Notes: generated by a model not told the origin, from the sequence alone. DNA of 38,412 nucleotides from Candidatus Anammoximicrobium sp. (GCA_012515235.1 JAAYYU010000267.1:1-38412), one strand, 5' to 3'. Positions 19,501 through 28,933 are shown, counted from the stretch's first letter. Translations and numbers: made by a program.

Positions 19501-19532
19501 GAAGCCCGGCTTTGGCGAAAAAGCCGGGCTTC
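19501..19532 (+). terminator. Hairpin after DUF1559 copy A
   Basis: A 13-bp stem (19501-19513 with 19520-19532) and a 6-nt loop lie 32 nt after the DUF1559 stop. The T-tract is weak (tctctg), so it may be a partial terminator or an mRNA-stabilising structure that lowers expression of the downstream genes relative to DUF1559. Confidence 0.6.
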
Positions 19533-19633
19533 TCTGCTGGCCTGATCTTGCAGGACTCCTGATCTTCTTCCCAGCGGTTGCGGCGTGCGAGTCGTGGTTG
19601 GATGTTTCATGTCTTTGCAGGAGATGGGCTTTG

Positions 19634-20116
19634 ATGAACGGCACGAATCGACAAGCGTTTTCGTTTTTCTCTCTGGTCAGCGTCGGTTTGCTGGTGACGT
19701 TACTCGGATGTGGCGGAGGAGGCGCCCCGACGGGAAAGGTTTCGGGCAAGGTGACGGCTGACGGCAAGCCGGTAACCAGCGGCAGCCTGACCTTTGCCCC
19801 TGCTGATGGGACAGTCGGCAAGCCTGCGATCGCCGCGGTAAAAGCTGACGGCTCCTACACGCTGTCGACGTACGCTTCCGGAGACGGGGCGGTGGTCGGT
19901 CGCCACAAGGTGCTCTATTCCCCCGGAAGCAGCGAGTCCGGTCAGCAGGAGGTTCAGATCCCGGAACCCGGCAAGCACGACGAGGCCAAGCCGGCGGAGG
20001 TGCCCTTCAGCGGTCTTGTCCCCAAGGAAGCGGAGGTCGAGGTAAAGGCGGGGACGAACGAGATCAACATCGAGCTGGTGCCGCAACCCGCGACTCCCGT
20101 CCACGCGGAGCAGTAA
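19634..20116 (+). CDS. Small lipoprotein with beta-sandwich (carboxypeptidase-regulatory-like) domain, copy A
   Basis: This 160-residue protein has a signal peptide with lipobox LLGC (Cys26), then a short Gly stretch and the motif GKVSGKVTADGKPVTSGSLT, the start of a transthyretin-like or carboxypeptidase-regulatory-like beta-sandwich often found in small planctomycete lipoproteins next to DUF1559 genes. The C terminus ends in VPKEAEVEVKAGTNEINIEL, nearly identical to the copy at 28934-29410. ATG 19634 has AGGAG upstream and gives the lipoprotein signal; earlier in-frame starts read through the hairpin region. Its role beside DUF1559 proteins is unknown; it may anchor or chaperone them in the envelope (inference). 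Confidence 0.88.
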   Translation: MNGTNRQAFSFFSLVSVGLLVTLLGCGGGGAPTGKVSGKVTADGKPVTSGSLTFAPADGTVGKPAIAAVKADGSYTLSTYASGDGAVVGRHKVLYSPGSSESGQQEVQIPEPGKHDEAKPAEVPFSGLVPKEAEVEVKAGTNEINIELVPQPATPVHAEQ

Positions 20117-20158
20117 ACTGGATTGCCGGGAGTCAGTGTCCCGTGCCCGTTTTTATCC

Positions 20159-22975
20159 ATGAAACGCAAGGCCGGATGTGTCGCCGCGGGTACCTTGACC
20201 ATCGTCCTGACGGTGGCGTACCTGTGGATCGCACGGACTAGCACGGACGTCGGACCGGCGAACGGACGCGTGGTCTCCGACGACGCCTCTTTGGCAGGGG
20301 ACACCACGAAGCTGGCCGGTTCGGAGGCAGCAGAAATCCGAATCGGCCCTTCCGATCCTCCTGAGCCTGCAGCGATCGATCCCCAGACGCCGCATCCTCT
20401 GCTGGGCGAAGCCGACCAGGCAGTCCTGGCCGACGGGCGCGAGCCTGTTCGCTCGACGGCGGGACCGGAGGTGAAGGAGACGATGCGGGCCGTCATTCGC
20501 GCGGCGGGCGACGCTGGGGCGCCGGCCGCGCTGACCGTCGACTATCCGCAGGACGGAACCGTCTTTCCGCCGGAGATCGTTCCTCCCACTTTCCTTTGGC
20601 ACGAACCGGATGCGGAGGCAGACTCCTGGCTGATTGCGCTAACCTTGGACGACGGCTCGCAGCCCGTCTACATTCTGTCGGCGGGCCACCCGCCGGCTGC
20701 CGGCCCCATTGACCCGGCGGCGGTTTCCGAAACCAACGAGATCTACCGTCCGACGCCCCACCAGGCGTCTGCCAGAAGCTGGACCCCCGATGGCGAAGTC
20801 TGGGCGGCGATCAAACAAGGTTCCGCGGGGCGGGCGGCGGACATCCGCATCGTCGGCTTCCGCAGCAGCGATCCGGCCCGAATCGCCTCTCGCGGCCGAA
20901 TCTCGATCACGACGTCCGAGGAGCCCGTCGGAGCGCCGATCTTCTATCGCGACGTGCCGCTGGCCCCGTCGCTCACCGAAAAGGGCGTGATCAAGCCGCT
21001 GGCCGAAAACGCGGTGGCCCTGATCGGCTGGCGACTGCGAGACATCTCGAAGCCCGACAGCCGGCTGCTGCTGACCGACGTGCCGACCTGCACCAACTGC
21101 CATTCGTTTTCGGCGGACGGCAAGACGCTGGGCATGGATTTGGACGGCCCACAGGGGGACAAGGGCGCTTACGTGGTCGCGCCGGTCACGCGCGAGACGA
21201 AATTCGAGACGAAGCACGTGATCAGCTGGAATTCGTTTCCGGACAAGCCGGAGGGGCAGAAGACAGTTGGGTTTCTCTCCCGGATCTCGCCCGACGGGCA
21301 GTATGCCGCAACGACGCTGAACGAGTCCGTGTACGTGTGCAACTTTATGGACTACCGGTTCCTGCAGGTGTTTTTTCCGACTCGCGGCACTCTGGGGTAC
21401 TACAACCGGTCCACGGGAGAAATCAAAACTCTGCCAGGGGCCGACGACCCCAAGTACGTCCATTGCGACCCTGTCTGGAGTCCCGACGGCGAATACCTGG
21501 TGTTCGCTCGGGCCGAGGCGAGAGATCCTTATCCGAAAAACGGCAAGCTGGCCGAACGCGCCAACGATCCTGCCGAAACGCAAATCCAGTACGACCTGTA
21601 TCGGATTCCCTTCCGCGGAGGTCAGGGCGGACCACCCGAGCCGATTGCGGGAGCCTCGGACAACGGCATGAGCAACACGTTTCCGAAGGTCTCGCCGGAC
21701 GGCAAGTGGCTTGTGTTCGTCCAGTGCCGCAACGGCCAGTTGATGCGTCCGGACAGCACGCTGTGGATCGTGCCTGCGGCCGGCGGCAAGGCCCGGCGCA
21801 TGCGGTGCAATACCAGCCTGATGAACTCCTGGCACAGCTTTTCGCCCAACAGCCGCTGGCTGGTATTCTCCTCGAAAGCCAACACGCCCTACACCCAGAT
21901 GTTCCTGACGCACCTCGACGAGGACGGCAACGACAGCCCCGCGGTCCTGGTTCCGAACTCGACCGCCGCCAATCGGGCGGTCAACATCCCTGAGTTCGTG
22001 AACGTCCCGTACGACGAGCTGATGAGCATCGAGATCCCGGCGCTGGCCTACTATCGGCACGCCAGTCGGGGTGCCCGTTTGAGACAAGAGGGGAAGTTCG
22101 ACGAGGCCATCGCCGAACTGGATGCAGCGATCAAGCTGCAACCCGACTTCCACCACGCGCACGTCGAGGTGGCGATCGCACTTGCCCAACAGGGAAAGCT
22201 GGACGAAGCCCTGGAACGTCTGAACAAAGCGTTGGCACTCGATCCCCGACAGAGCCGGGCGCAGGGCCACGCGGGGATCGTTCTGGCGCAGAGCGGGCGA
22301 CTGGACGAGGCCATCGTCCACTTTCAGAACGCGCTCCAGATCGATCCCTACTACCGAACGGCGCATCTGAACCTGGGAAGGGTCTACGGCGAGCAGGGCA
22401 AGTTGGAGCTGGCGACGGTCCATTTTCAGACGGCCGTGGAACTGGACGACCAAGATCCGGTGGGACACTTTGAGTTGGGAAGAGTCCTCTTCCAGCGAAA
22501 GAGACTTGCCGAGGCGATCGACGAATTCAAGAAGACGATTGCGTTGGATGCCGAGGCGGTCGACGCCTATCTGCTGTTGAGCAAGTCGCTGGTGATGCAG
22601 GGAGATTTCCCCTCGGCCGTTGCCGAGTTGAGAAAGGCCACGGCGGTCGATGTCAACAATGTGCGGCCGATGGCCGACCTGGCGTGGCTCTTGGCCGTCT
22701 GCCCCGACGACGAAGTCCGCGACGGGACGGAGGCTGTCGAATTGGCCCGGCGAGTCTGCGCCGTCACGAATTACCGCAGTCCCGTGCTGTTAAACACGCT
22801 GTCGGCCGCCTATGCCGAAGTGGGCAACTTTGCCGAGGCCATCGCGACAGCCACCAAGGCTCTGGCCTTGGTGGACCCGAAAGACACCGTCCAAACGCGT
22901 TGGATTCAGCACAACCTGGAATGCTACCGGGCCGGCAGACCGTGCCGCCCGGGTCCGCAAGACGCGTCGAACTGA
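20159..22975 (+). CDS. CxxCH-containing PD40 beta-propeller and TPR protein, copy A
   Basis: The 938-residue protein has an N-terminal signal anchor (about 5-25) and an early domain with YPQDGTVFPPEIVPPTFLWH. A c-type haem-binding motif CTNCH follows at 311-315, within TCTNCHSFSADGKTLGMDLD. TolB/PD40 propeller repeats come next (ISPDGQYAA, VWSPDGEYLVFARAE, VSPDGKWLVFVQ, NSWHSFSPNSRWLVFSSK), then about seven TPRs (about 640-930; GKFDEAIAELDAAIKLQPDF and so on). CxxCH predicts covalent haem attachment in the periplasm, although a single CxxCH could be non-haem. The function is unknown; a redox-sensing or scaffold role is possible. ATG 20159 starts exactly at the signal anchor and lies 42 nt after the lipoprotein stop, so the two are probably co-transcribed. 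Its end lies only 11 nt from the end of the convergent gene. Confidence 0.88.
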   Translation: MKRKAGCVAAGTLTIVLTVAYLWIARTSTDVGPANGRVVSDDASLAGDTTKLAGSEAAEIRIGPSDPPEPAAIDPQTPHPLLGEADQAVLADGREPVRSTAGPEVKETMRAVIRAAGDAGAPAALTVDYPQDGTVFPPEIVPPTFLWHEPDAEADSWLIALTLDDGSQPVYILSAGHPPAAGPIDPAAVSETNEIYRPTPHQASARSWTPDGEVWAAIKQGSAGRAADIRIVGFRSSDPARIASRGRISITTSEEPVGAPIFYRDVPLAPSLTEKGVIKPLAENAVALIGWRLRDISKPDSRLLLTDVPTCTNCHSFSADGKTLGMDLDGPQGDKGAYVVAPVTRETKFETKHVISWNSFPDKPEGQKTVGFLSRISPDGQYAATTLNESVYVCNFMDYRFLQVFFPTRGTLGYYNRSTGEIKTLPGADDPKYVHCDPVWSPDGEYLVFARAEARDPYPKNGKLAERANDPAETQIQYDLYRIPFRGGQGGPPEPIAGASDNGMSNTFPKVSPDGKWLVFVQCRNGQLMRPDSTLWIVPAAGGKARRMRCNTSLMNSWHSFSPNSRWLVFSSKANTPYTQMFLTHLDEDGNDSPAVLVPNSTAANRAVNIPEFVNVPYDELMSIEIPALAYYRHASRGARLRQEGKFDEAIAELDAAIKLQPDFHHAHVEVAIALAQQGKLDEALERLNKALALDPRQSRAQGHAGIVLAQSGRLDEAIVHFQNALQIDPYYRTAHLNLGRVYGEQGKLELATVHFQTAVELDDQDPVGHFELGRVLFQRKRLAEAIDEFKKTIALDAEAVDAYLLLSKSLVMQGDFPSAVAELRKATAVDVNNVRPMADLAWLLAVCPDDEVRDGTEAVELARRVCAVTNYRSPVLLNTLSAAYAEVGNFAEAIATATKALALVDPKDTVQTRWIQHNLECYRAGRPCRPGPQDASN

Positions 22976-22986
22976 GTTGGCTGCAG

Positions 22987-24534
22987 CTACTCCCTGGTGG
23001 GCTGCCAAGGCTCGCCACGGCCGGCTCCTCCGGACGCGCCGCTGACCGCATCCACCTCAACCGCCCGGTCGGAGACGACCGCTTGCGTCAGGATCTCGCC
23101 CGTCACGGGCACAGGGCCAGTGATCAGTTCGGGAACGCTGATGGTCTTGAGCAGCGCCTCGTAATGCTCCGGATCGCGCTGAGGAACAAGCCACGGCTTG
23201 TGCGATTTGCCGGCATCGTCCACAAAGCTTAGGTAGCACCGCGTGAAGAGGCCGCCCCGGCGCTTGCTGCTGAAAGCGATCCAGCGGCCGTTGCTGGACC
23301 AGGAATGCCATGACTCGGAGAATTCGCTGTTGACCTCCAGCTTCGTGTACGCGCCGGTCCGCAGGTCCAGCAGGTACAGATCGCTGGACGGCTGATAGAC
23401 GGGAAAGCCTCCATAGCGGCACATGCAGAACAGCAGGAAGCGTCCGTCCGGCGAGATGCGGGGTTGGAGAATGCTCAGTCCCGTCTGCTCGGACGAAAGC
23501 ACCGGCTCGGGATCGCCCCAGTGGTCCGCCGCCAGATCGTAGCGGATCCGCATCAAGTCGTACTTGACCTCCGCATATCGTGCCGGCGGCACCGGATCGC
23601 CGCTGTTCCACAGGATCGGCGCACTGCAGTAGTACAGGTACTGTCCATCGGGGGACCAGGCGGGGTAGTTCTCCAGTCGCGTCTTGTCGGCGGCGCGGGG
23701 CACGATCTTCACATTCTGAGCATCGAGCAGATAGTACGCCAGGCCGGCGTCCACATCCATCACGTCCCGGACCTCCGCCGCGGCGGCGTGGAAGAACTGC
23801 CAGACGCGGTTGATCGAATAGACCGCCAACCGGCCGCTGGGATGCCAGGCGGTGTACCCGAATCGGGCTCCGATCTTCTGGACTTGCCCCTCGTTGACCA
23901 GGATCGCGCTGTGGCCAAATTCCTCGCTTCTGACACCGATTAACATGCGGCCGGGGTCGTTGCTGGCGAAGCTGTGGCAGTTGACGCAGCCCGTGCCGAA
24001 GGAGGTTCCCTCCAGCACCACCGATTCGCGATAGCTTGTTAGATCGCGTTGCCAGACCGCGACCTCGCGCCACTTGTTGTGGACCGGCGGTATCAGCCGA
24101 TAGACGAGGTGACTGTCAATGTCCTGTTCCGCGATCCGATTGACGACGGTCCGGTAGCGGCGCCATTGGCCGTCCTGCTCGGCGTAGATCTCCCAACGCA
24201 AGTCCTTGCCGCGGTTGGCCGCCAGCATCGCCCGCCAGCGGTCTGCGGGAATCGTGATCTTCGGCGAGCGCGAGACAATCTCGAACGGCGCACCGGCTTC
24301 GGCTGCCGTGCGGACGAAAAACCGTGTGCCTTCCTCGAGGATCGAGAAGTTCAACGGGGCGATGTTGGGAGGGATCGTGATGCCTGAGTAATCGGGCCGG
24401 ATCTGCGGCAGGCGGGGCACCGCGAGCGCATCGTCCACGGACGGACGCCCAAGTCGTCCCAAACTCCACGCCCCGCCAATGACAACGGCGATGGCGATGG
24501 CCGCCAGCAGGATTCGACGGGATTTCCGCGTCAT
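22987..24534 (-). CDS. CxxCH-containing PD40 beta-propeller protein without TPR
   Basis: This 515-residue protein has an N-terminal signal anchor (RRILLAAIAIAVVIGGAW), then PDYSGITIPPNIAPLNFSIL, which parallels the FPPxIxxPTF segment of the two TPR-bearing relatives. CVNCH (183-187) lies in TGCVNCHSFASNDPGRMLIG. Propeller motifs follow (YPAWSPDGQYLYYCSA, PRISPDGRFLLFCM, SWHSWSSNGRWIAFSSKRRG). There is no TPR region. ATG 24534 lies 4 nt after the stop of the membrane-protein gene, so the two are tightly coupled. From memory, similar pairs of a multi-pass protein and a PD40/CxxCH protein exist in Bacteroidetes, but this was not checked. The haem assignment rests on the motif alone. Confidence 0.86.
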   Translation of the reverse strand: MTRKSRRILLAAIAIAVVIGGAWSLGRLGRPSVDDALAVPRLPQIRPDYSGITIPPNIAPLNFSILEEGTRFFVRTAAEAGAPFEIVSRSPKITIPADRWRAMLAANRGKDLRWEIYAEQDGQWRRYRTVVNRIAEQDIDSHLVYRLIPPVHNKWREVAVWQRDLTSYRESVVLEGTSFGTGCVNCHSFASNDPGRMLIGVRSEEFGHSAILVNEGQVQKIGARFGYTAWHPSGRLAVYSINRVWQFFHAAAAEVRDVMDVDAGLAYYLLDAQNVKIVPRAADKTRLENYPAWSPDGQYLYYCSAPILWNSGDPVPPARYAEVKYDLMRIRYDLAADHWGDPEPVLSSEQTGLSILQPRISPDGRFLLFCMCRYGGFPVYQPSSDLYLLDLRTGAYTKLEVNSEFSESWHSWSSNGRWIAFSSKRRGGLFTRCYLSFVDDAGKSHKPWLVPQRDPEHYEALLKTISVPELITGPVPVTGEILTQAVVSDRAVEVDAVSGASGGAGRGEPWQPTRE

Positions 24535-24538
24535 GGGA

Positions 24539-26455
24539 TTACAGGCCCGATTTACCAAACCGGTAATAGAAGAAATACGAGTCGCCCAAGCCCGCGCCGA
24601 CGGCTTCCTGGAACGCGCGGTCGCGGTCCGGTGTTTGCTTCAGGATCTCGAAAAACGCCTTCGCTCCCGCCAGCGTTTCGGGGGCCAACTGCAACTCGCC
24701 GGCCGGGAGCGGTTCGCCGCGGCCGACCGCGTGCAGCAGCGCCGCCTCTTGAAAGTGCCGGGGAATCCGGCGATATCCGAAGCGGGCCAGATGCCGCAGG
24801 TTTTCAGCGACCTTGTCGGGACGCGCGATGCAGAGGTAATGGGCCAGAAGCAACTCGAACGCCATCCTGTTGTCCGAATTCTGCTCCAGAAGCCGCAGCA
24901 GCGCGGCCTCGTAGTTGACGATCAGAAAGGCCCGGTCCTCGACGGCCATACATCGGCGAAGGTGCCGCACGCGAGGATCGCTTTCGAAATGCGGGTCTTC
25001 GTCAAGCCGCCGCAGCAACGACTCGGCTGCCCGGCGGTGAAACGGTTTGCGGCGCAGAGCGTTCAAGAAGACCCTGGCCGTCTCCGGCCGATGTTTGACA
25101 AGGTTGATGACCGCCAGGTGCTGCAACATCGCCGGCATGTCGCCCTCCAGCGCGAACGCCTCGTGCGCGCATTTCTCCGCTTCGTTGACCAAGCCGAGTT
25201 CCAGAAAAAAACGGCTCTCTTGGAAATAGGTATGGGAGTCTTTGCCCTCCAGCATGTCGTACTCGACGACGCCCGGAGCCTGCGGGTAACGGAACATCTC
25301 GTCGCCAAGCCGACCGGTGTGATACAGCGCCAGCATCAGGTTGCGGTTATGGCGGCTATCGTACGAGTGCTCCGGCATCTTGGCCGCCGACGCCAACGCC
25401 TCCGCCCACCTTTGGTGCTGGCAGTAGTAGTCGCACCGAAACGCTTCCATGCCATCGGTGTGCAGCATCAGGCGGGCAATCGCTCCGGCCGCCAGACAGA
25501 CACCGGCCAGCTTCATGCTCCATCCCGACGCGCCGCGCCAGAAAGACTGGGCACCCCGGGCCGCACGCGTCGAGTCGGCGACCGACGACGCCGGAGGCCG
25601 CGGGCGCGCGGACCTGCGGGCGAGCACGGCCCGCGGTAGAGCGGCTCCGGCCAGTACCGCCGGAAAGTACAGATACAGCGCCAGGGCGTAACGCCAGTTC
25701 CACAACGCCAGCTCCGGAGCCGGGACCAGAAAGGACTCGGCGTAGGTTCGGCCAAGAGGCAAATGCAGGAGCACTCCGCCGACAAGCCACGGCATGGCCA
25801 GCCCCACGAGCAAGGCTGCCAGGCCCATGAGCGTTTGCCGCCGGATCAGGACGCTGTCGATCGCCACCAGGACCGCGAACAGCAGGCTTGCCGCGCCCCC
25901 GACGTAATAGGCGGCCAAACCGAGGACCGCCAGGGCTGCCGCCGCCTGGCCCGCGCCCCGCGCCGCGATCCGCAGATACAGCGCAAAGCACGCCAAGCCG
26001 ACCAGCAAAGACAGAAGGATCTGCAGCGGATGGCCGTACTTGCCGAACAACACCAGCAGCAGAACGGCCGGACCGTAACGGATCACCATCCCGCGAGGCC
26101 GGCCGGCCCGGCCGGTCAACACATCGACGCCCCGGCACGTCGTCCACGCCAGCGTGGTGACGATCAATGCGCCCACCCAGCCGAAACAGAAGAACGGCGA
26201 CAGCAATCGAGCGACGTACTCGACCAGGCCCCCCGGCCGGCTCGCAAACGGTTGGAAGAAAGCCGCTCCGGTCGAAAAAGAGACCGCGTGATAGGGCGTC
26301 AGGATGCCGATGGTGTGGTGGATCAGCCGGGGATCGATAACCAGCCAAACGTAGAGATAGTACAGCAGAAAAAACACACCGGTCTCAACCTGCCCCCGCC
26401 AGGTTCGCCCGCGCGTCACGTCGAGACGGTCGGCTGCTTCCGCCGCCTCGTGCAT
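24539..26455 (-). CDS. Multi-pass membrane protein with TPR-like C-terminal half (DUF6057-like)
   Basis: The 638-residue protein has about nine predicted transmembrane helices in its N-terminal 370 residues (GVFFLLYYLYVWLV, FFCFGWVGALIVTTLAW, PAVLLLVLFGKYG, ILLSLLVGLACFALYL, and so on). A soluble alpha-helical region follows, with SYDSRHNRNLMLALYHTGRL and TPR-like helices. The order and the RHNRNLMLALY pattern recall DUF6057, recalled from memory and not verified. The start at ATG 26455 is preferred because a TATAAT box lies upstream; in-frame ATG 26584 would overlap that box. The gene lies between the two CxxCH proteins of the minus-strand operon. A membrane partner or assembly factor for the haem proteins is a plausible role; no catalytic motif was seen. 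Confidence 0.8.
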   Translation of the reverse strand: MHEAAEAADRLDVTRGRTWRGQVETGVFFLLYYLYVWLVIDPRLIHHTIGILTPYHAVSFSTGAAFFQPFASRPGGLVEYVARLLSPFFCFGWVGALIVTTLAWTTCRGVDVLTGRAGRPRGMVIRYGPAVLLLVLFGKYGHPLQILLSLLVGLACFALYLRIAARGAGQAAAALAVLGLAAYYVGGAASLLFAVLVAIDSVLIRRQTLMGLAALLVGLAMPWLVGGVLLHLPLGRTYAESFLVPAPELALWNWRYALALYLYFPAVLAGAALPRAVLARRSARPRPPASSVADSTRAARGAQSFWRGASGWSMKLAGVCLAAGAIARLMLHTDGMEAFRCDYYCQHQRWAEALASAAKMPEHSYDSRHNRNLMLALYHTGRLGDEMFRYPQAPGVVEYDMLEGKDSHTYFQESRFFLELGLVNEAEKCAHEAFALEGDMPAMLQHLAVINLVKHRPETARVFLNALRRKPFHRRAAESLLRRLDEDPHFESDPRVRHLRRCMAVEDRAFLIVNYEAALLRLLEQNSDNRMAFELLLAHYLCIARPDKVAENLRHLARFGYRRIPRHFQEAALLHAVGRGEPLPAGELQLAPETLAGAKAFFEILKQTPDRDRAFQEAVGAGLGDSYFFYYRFGKSGL

Positions 26456-26540
26456 TGGGGTTTTTAGAAAGTTCGGCACCAACCTGCCATCCCTCGTGTC
26501 CACCGCGCGATCGGACTTCGACCGGATACGACCTGGGGCG

Positions 26541-26569
26541 ATTATATCCCAGCCGCCGAAAGCCCGGAA
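26541..26569 (-). promoter_or_regulatory. Possible internal promoter before the membrane protein gene
   Basis: On the minus strand a perfect TATAAT (26546-26541) lies 86 nt before ATG 26455. The hexamer 17 nt upstream, TTCCGG, is a poor -35 box. It would allow the last two genes of the minus-strand cluster to be expressed independently of the DUF1559 cassette. Confidence 0.4.
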
Positions 26570-26625
26570 GCCGGACGGCGTCATCGGTAGGCCGACCTGT
26601 CTGGTCCGGGCGTCAGAGGAAACGG

Positions 26626-28875
26626 TCAGGGACCCGAGATGTCGCGGAATTCCTGCTCGAATCGCCGGACCAGATCTGCCCGGCCGCTGCGCCGCGCGAG
26701 TTCCACGGCCCGGCGGGCGGCCATGATCGCGTCCGGACGACGGCCCGCCTGGACGTAGGCTCGGCCCAGAATTGCCAGGAATTCCGGTTGGCTGAACTGA
26801 GTCAGTTCGCACGCTCGTTCGGCCATGCGCACGGCCGCCGGGTAGTCGCGCAGCTCCCGTTGCGGACAGGTGGCGCGGATCAACGCGGCTTGCGCCAGGG
26901 CAGGGGCAAAGTCCGGTTCCAATTCCAGGACACGGGCGTACTGCGTTAAGGCTGGCTCGAACTTTCCCTGGGCCTGCAGCGCCAGGCCCAGGCAATGTCG
27001 GGGCGATGTGTCGGCCGGATGCAGGCGGACGGCTTCCTCCAAGCTTTCGACGGCCTCCGGGTTGCGACCCAAGTGCAGCAAGAGCATCCCCAACGCAAAG
27101 TGAGCCTCGAACAGTTCCGGGTCCAGTTTCAGCGCCGCCCGATACGGCTCGACGGCCTCGGCCGCGCGGCCTTGTTTCGTCAACGCGGCCCCCAGATTGC
27201 GCAGGGCTTCCGTGTTTTTCGGGTTCAATTCAAGCGCCTTGCGGCACGTCTGCACCGCCCGGTCGAGGTCCTCGAATTGGATGTTCGTTTGTGCCTGTCG
27301 GGCGTACGAGTGATCGTCGAGGAACCGCTCGCGGATTTGCTGGATCGCGTCGGGAGCAGCCCGGACGAACTCCGGAATGTTTGCGGCGCGGTCGGGCGAG
27401 GTGAAGTTTTCCAGCAACACCGGCGGGCTGCTGTGGCCCGCATCGTCAAAGTGCGTGAGGAACAACTGGGTGTAGGGCGAAAAAACCTTGGAGGAGAACA
27501 CCAGCCACTTGCCGTTGGGGGACCAACTGTGCCAGGAGTTCATCCGGGACGTGTTGCAGCGCAGCCGGCGAGCCTCGCCTCCACTGCTGGGAACGAGATA
27601 CAACTGGCTGTCCGGCTGCAGCAGCATATAGCTTTTCGCCCTGCAGAAGACGATCCACTTCCCGTCCGGCGAATAGCGGGCGAAGTAGTTGCTCAGCCCG
27701 TTGTGCGACGCCCCAGAGAGCGGCTCGGCCTGGCCTCCCCGGCCGTCGTTAAAGGGGATTCGGTACAGATCGAAAAGGAAGGGCTGGCCTTCGTGCGTGA
27801 AGACTTTGCACTCTTCGAGACTCAGCAGTCCCGTGCCCTCGGTGCGATACCGTTTGCTGCGCGCAAAGACGATCCACTTTCCATCCGGGCTCCAGACGGG
27901 GTTGCTTTGCACATACCTGGGATCGTCGGCGCCCGGCAGGCCGTGGAACGTGCCGTCCTCACGCGAGTAGATGCCCACAATCCCCTTGATGGGAAAGAAC
28001 AGCTGCGAGAAGGTCAGATCGGGCGTCGGCACGAAGACCGAACCGTCCTTGACGGTGCTTGCCACGTACTTGCCGTCAGGCGACACCTGCGACAACAGGC
28101 CGAACGTCGCCTGGCCGTCCTCGCGTTGGTAGTCGCTCCACGTGATGATCTTGCTCGGCTCCAAGGCCATTTGCTGGCTGACCGGCACGATCGCGTAGGA
28201 GGCTTTGTCGTTGGCGTAATCGACGTCCATGCCCAGGATCGCGCCGTCCGCGGAGAACGAGTGGCAGTTGCCGCAGACCGGCAGATCCTTCAGGACGACC
28301 GGCGGCGGCTGGCCGGAAGCAACGTCGCCGAAACGCCAGCGGATGTGCGAGGGATCGTTGACTGCGTCGCGAAAGGGCAAGTTGACTTCGCGGTAAAAGA
28401 TCGGCGCACCGACTTCGTCCGGCGACGTGTTGATCGAAACGCGGCCCGACGACCGGATGCGGCCTTGGCGCGCGCGGCGCACTCCGAGTACCGTCACCTC
28501 GGCGGGGCCGGCCAGCGCGCGGCGCTGGATCGTCTCCCATTGGCTCGGCGCGGGCGTCCATTCCCGGTCCGCGCACTCGGCGGACATCTCTTGTCCCCCG
28601 CCGGAGAACCGCACGTGAACCAACCAGGCATCGGCCTGACTGGCCGTGTCTTGCCAGCGGAAGGTGGGCGCAGCGATCCTGGGCGGAAAGACCGCCTCGT
28701 CGAAAGGATACGCGATCGTCAAACCGCCGGGAGGCCGATCTGCGTCCAGAGACGCCAGAATCACCTCCGCCCGCAGGGGCCGGGAGCCGCTGGAGGCGAA
28801 CCACGTTGCCGCCACGGTCAAAGCCACAGCGGCGATGGTCGCACCGGCCAGCAGGAAAAGACCTTTTGACGACAT
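26626..28875 (-). CDS. CxxCH-containing PD40 beta-propeller and TPR protein, copy B
   Basis: This 749-residue relative of the protein at 20159-22975 has the same order: signal anchor (SSKGLFLLAGATIAAVALTV), a FPPRIAAPTFRW segment, CGNCH (201-205) within VCGNCHSFSADGAILGMDVD, PD40 propeller repeats (VSPDGKYVA, VWSPDGKWIVFARSK, YSPDGKWIVFCRAK, NSWHSWSPNGKWLVFSSK), then TPRs (about 545-745). Copy A is longer mainly because it has more TPRs and a longer N-terminal region. ATG 28875 is chosen over the in-frame TTG 28914 because it begins the signal anchor. It lies 58 nt after the lipoprotein gene. The haem prediction and unknown role are as for copy A. Confidence 0.88.
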   Translation of the reverse strand: MSSKGLFLLAGATIAAVALTVAATWFASSGSRPLRAEVILASLDADRPPGGLTIAYPFDEAVFPPRIAAPTFRWQDTASQADAWLVHVRFSGGGQEMSAECADREWTPAPSQWETIQRRALAGPAEVTVLGVRRARQGRIRSSGRVSINTSPDEVGAPIFYREVNLPFRDAVNDPSHIRWRFGDVASGQPPPVVLKDLPVCGNCHSFSADGAILGMDVDYANDKASYAIVPVSQQMALEPSKIITWSDYQREDGQATFGLLSQVSPDGKYVASTVKDGSVFVPTPDLTFSQLFFPIKGIVGIYSREDGTFHGLPGADDPRYVQSNPVWSPDGKWIVFARSKRYRTEGTGLLSLEECKVFTHEGQPFLFDLYRIPFNDGRGGQAEPLSGASHNGLSNYFARYSPDGKWIVFCRAKSYMLLQPDSQLYLVPSSGGEARRLRCNTSRMNSWHSWSPNGKWLVFSSKVFSPYTQLFLTHFDDAGHSSPPVLLENFTSPDRAANIPEFVRAAPDAIQQIRERFLDDHSYARQAQTNIQFEDLDRAVQTCRKALELNPKNTEALRNLGAALTKQGRAAEAVEPYRAALKLDPELFEAHFALGMLLLHLGRNPEAVESLEEAVRLHPADTSPRHCLGLALQAQGKFEPALTQYARVLELEPDFAPALAQAALIRATCPQRELRDYPAAVRMAERACELTQFSQPEFLAILGRAYVQAGRRPDAIMAARRAVELARRSGRADLVRRFEQEFRDISGP

Positions 28876-28933
28876 CCGCGATGCAATCCGAACCAGTTCA
28901 ACAACGCTGCCCAATCCGCGCGCCGTCGGGGGC

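Noticed and set aside
26456..26995. N-terminal extension of the multi-pass membrane protein
   Set aside because: The extension is Pro/Arg/Gly-rich, overlaps the end of the preceding gene and would read through a TATAAT box.
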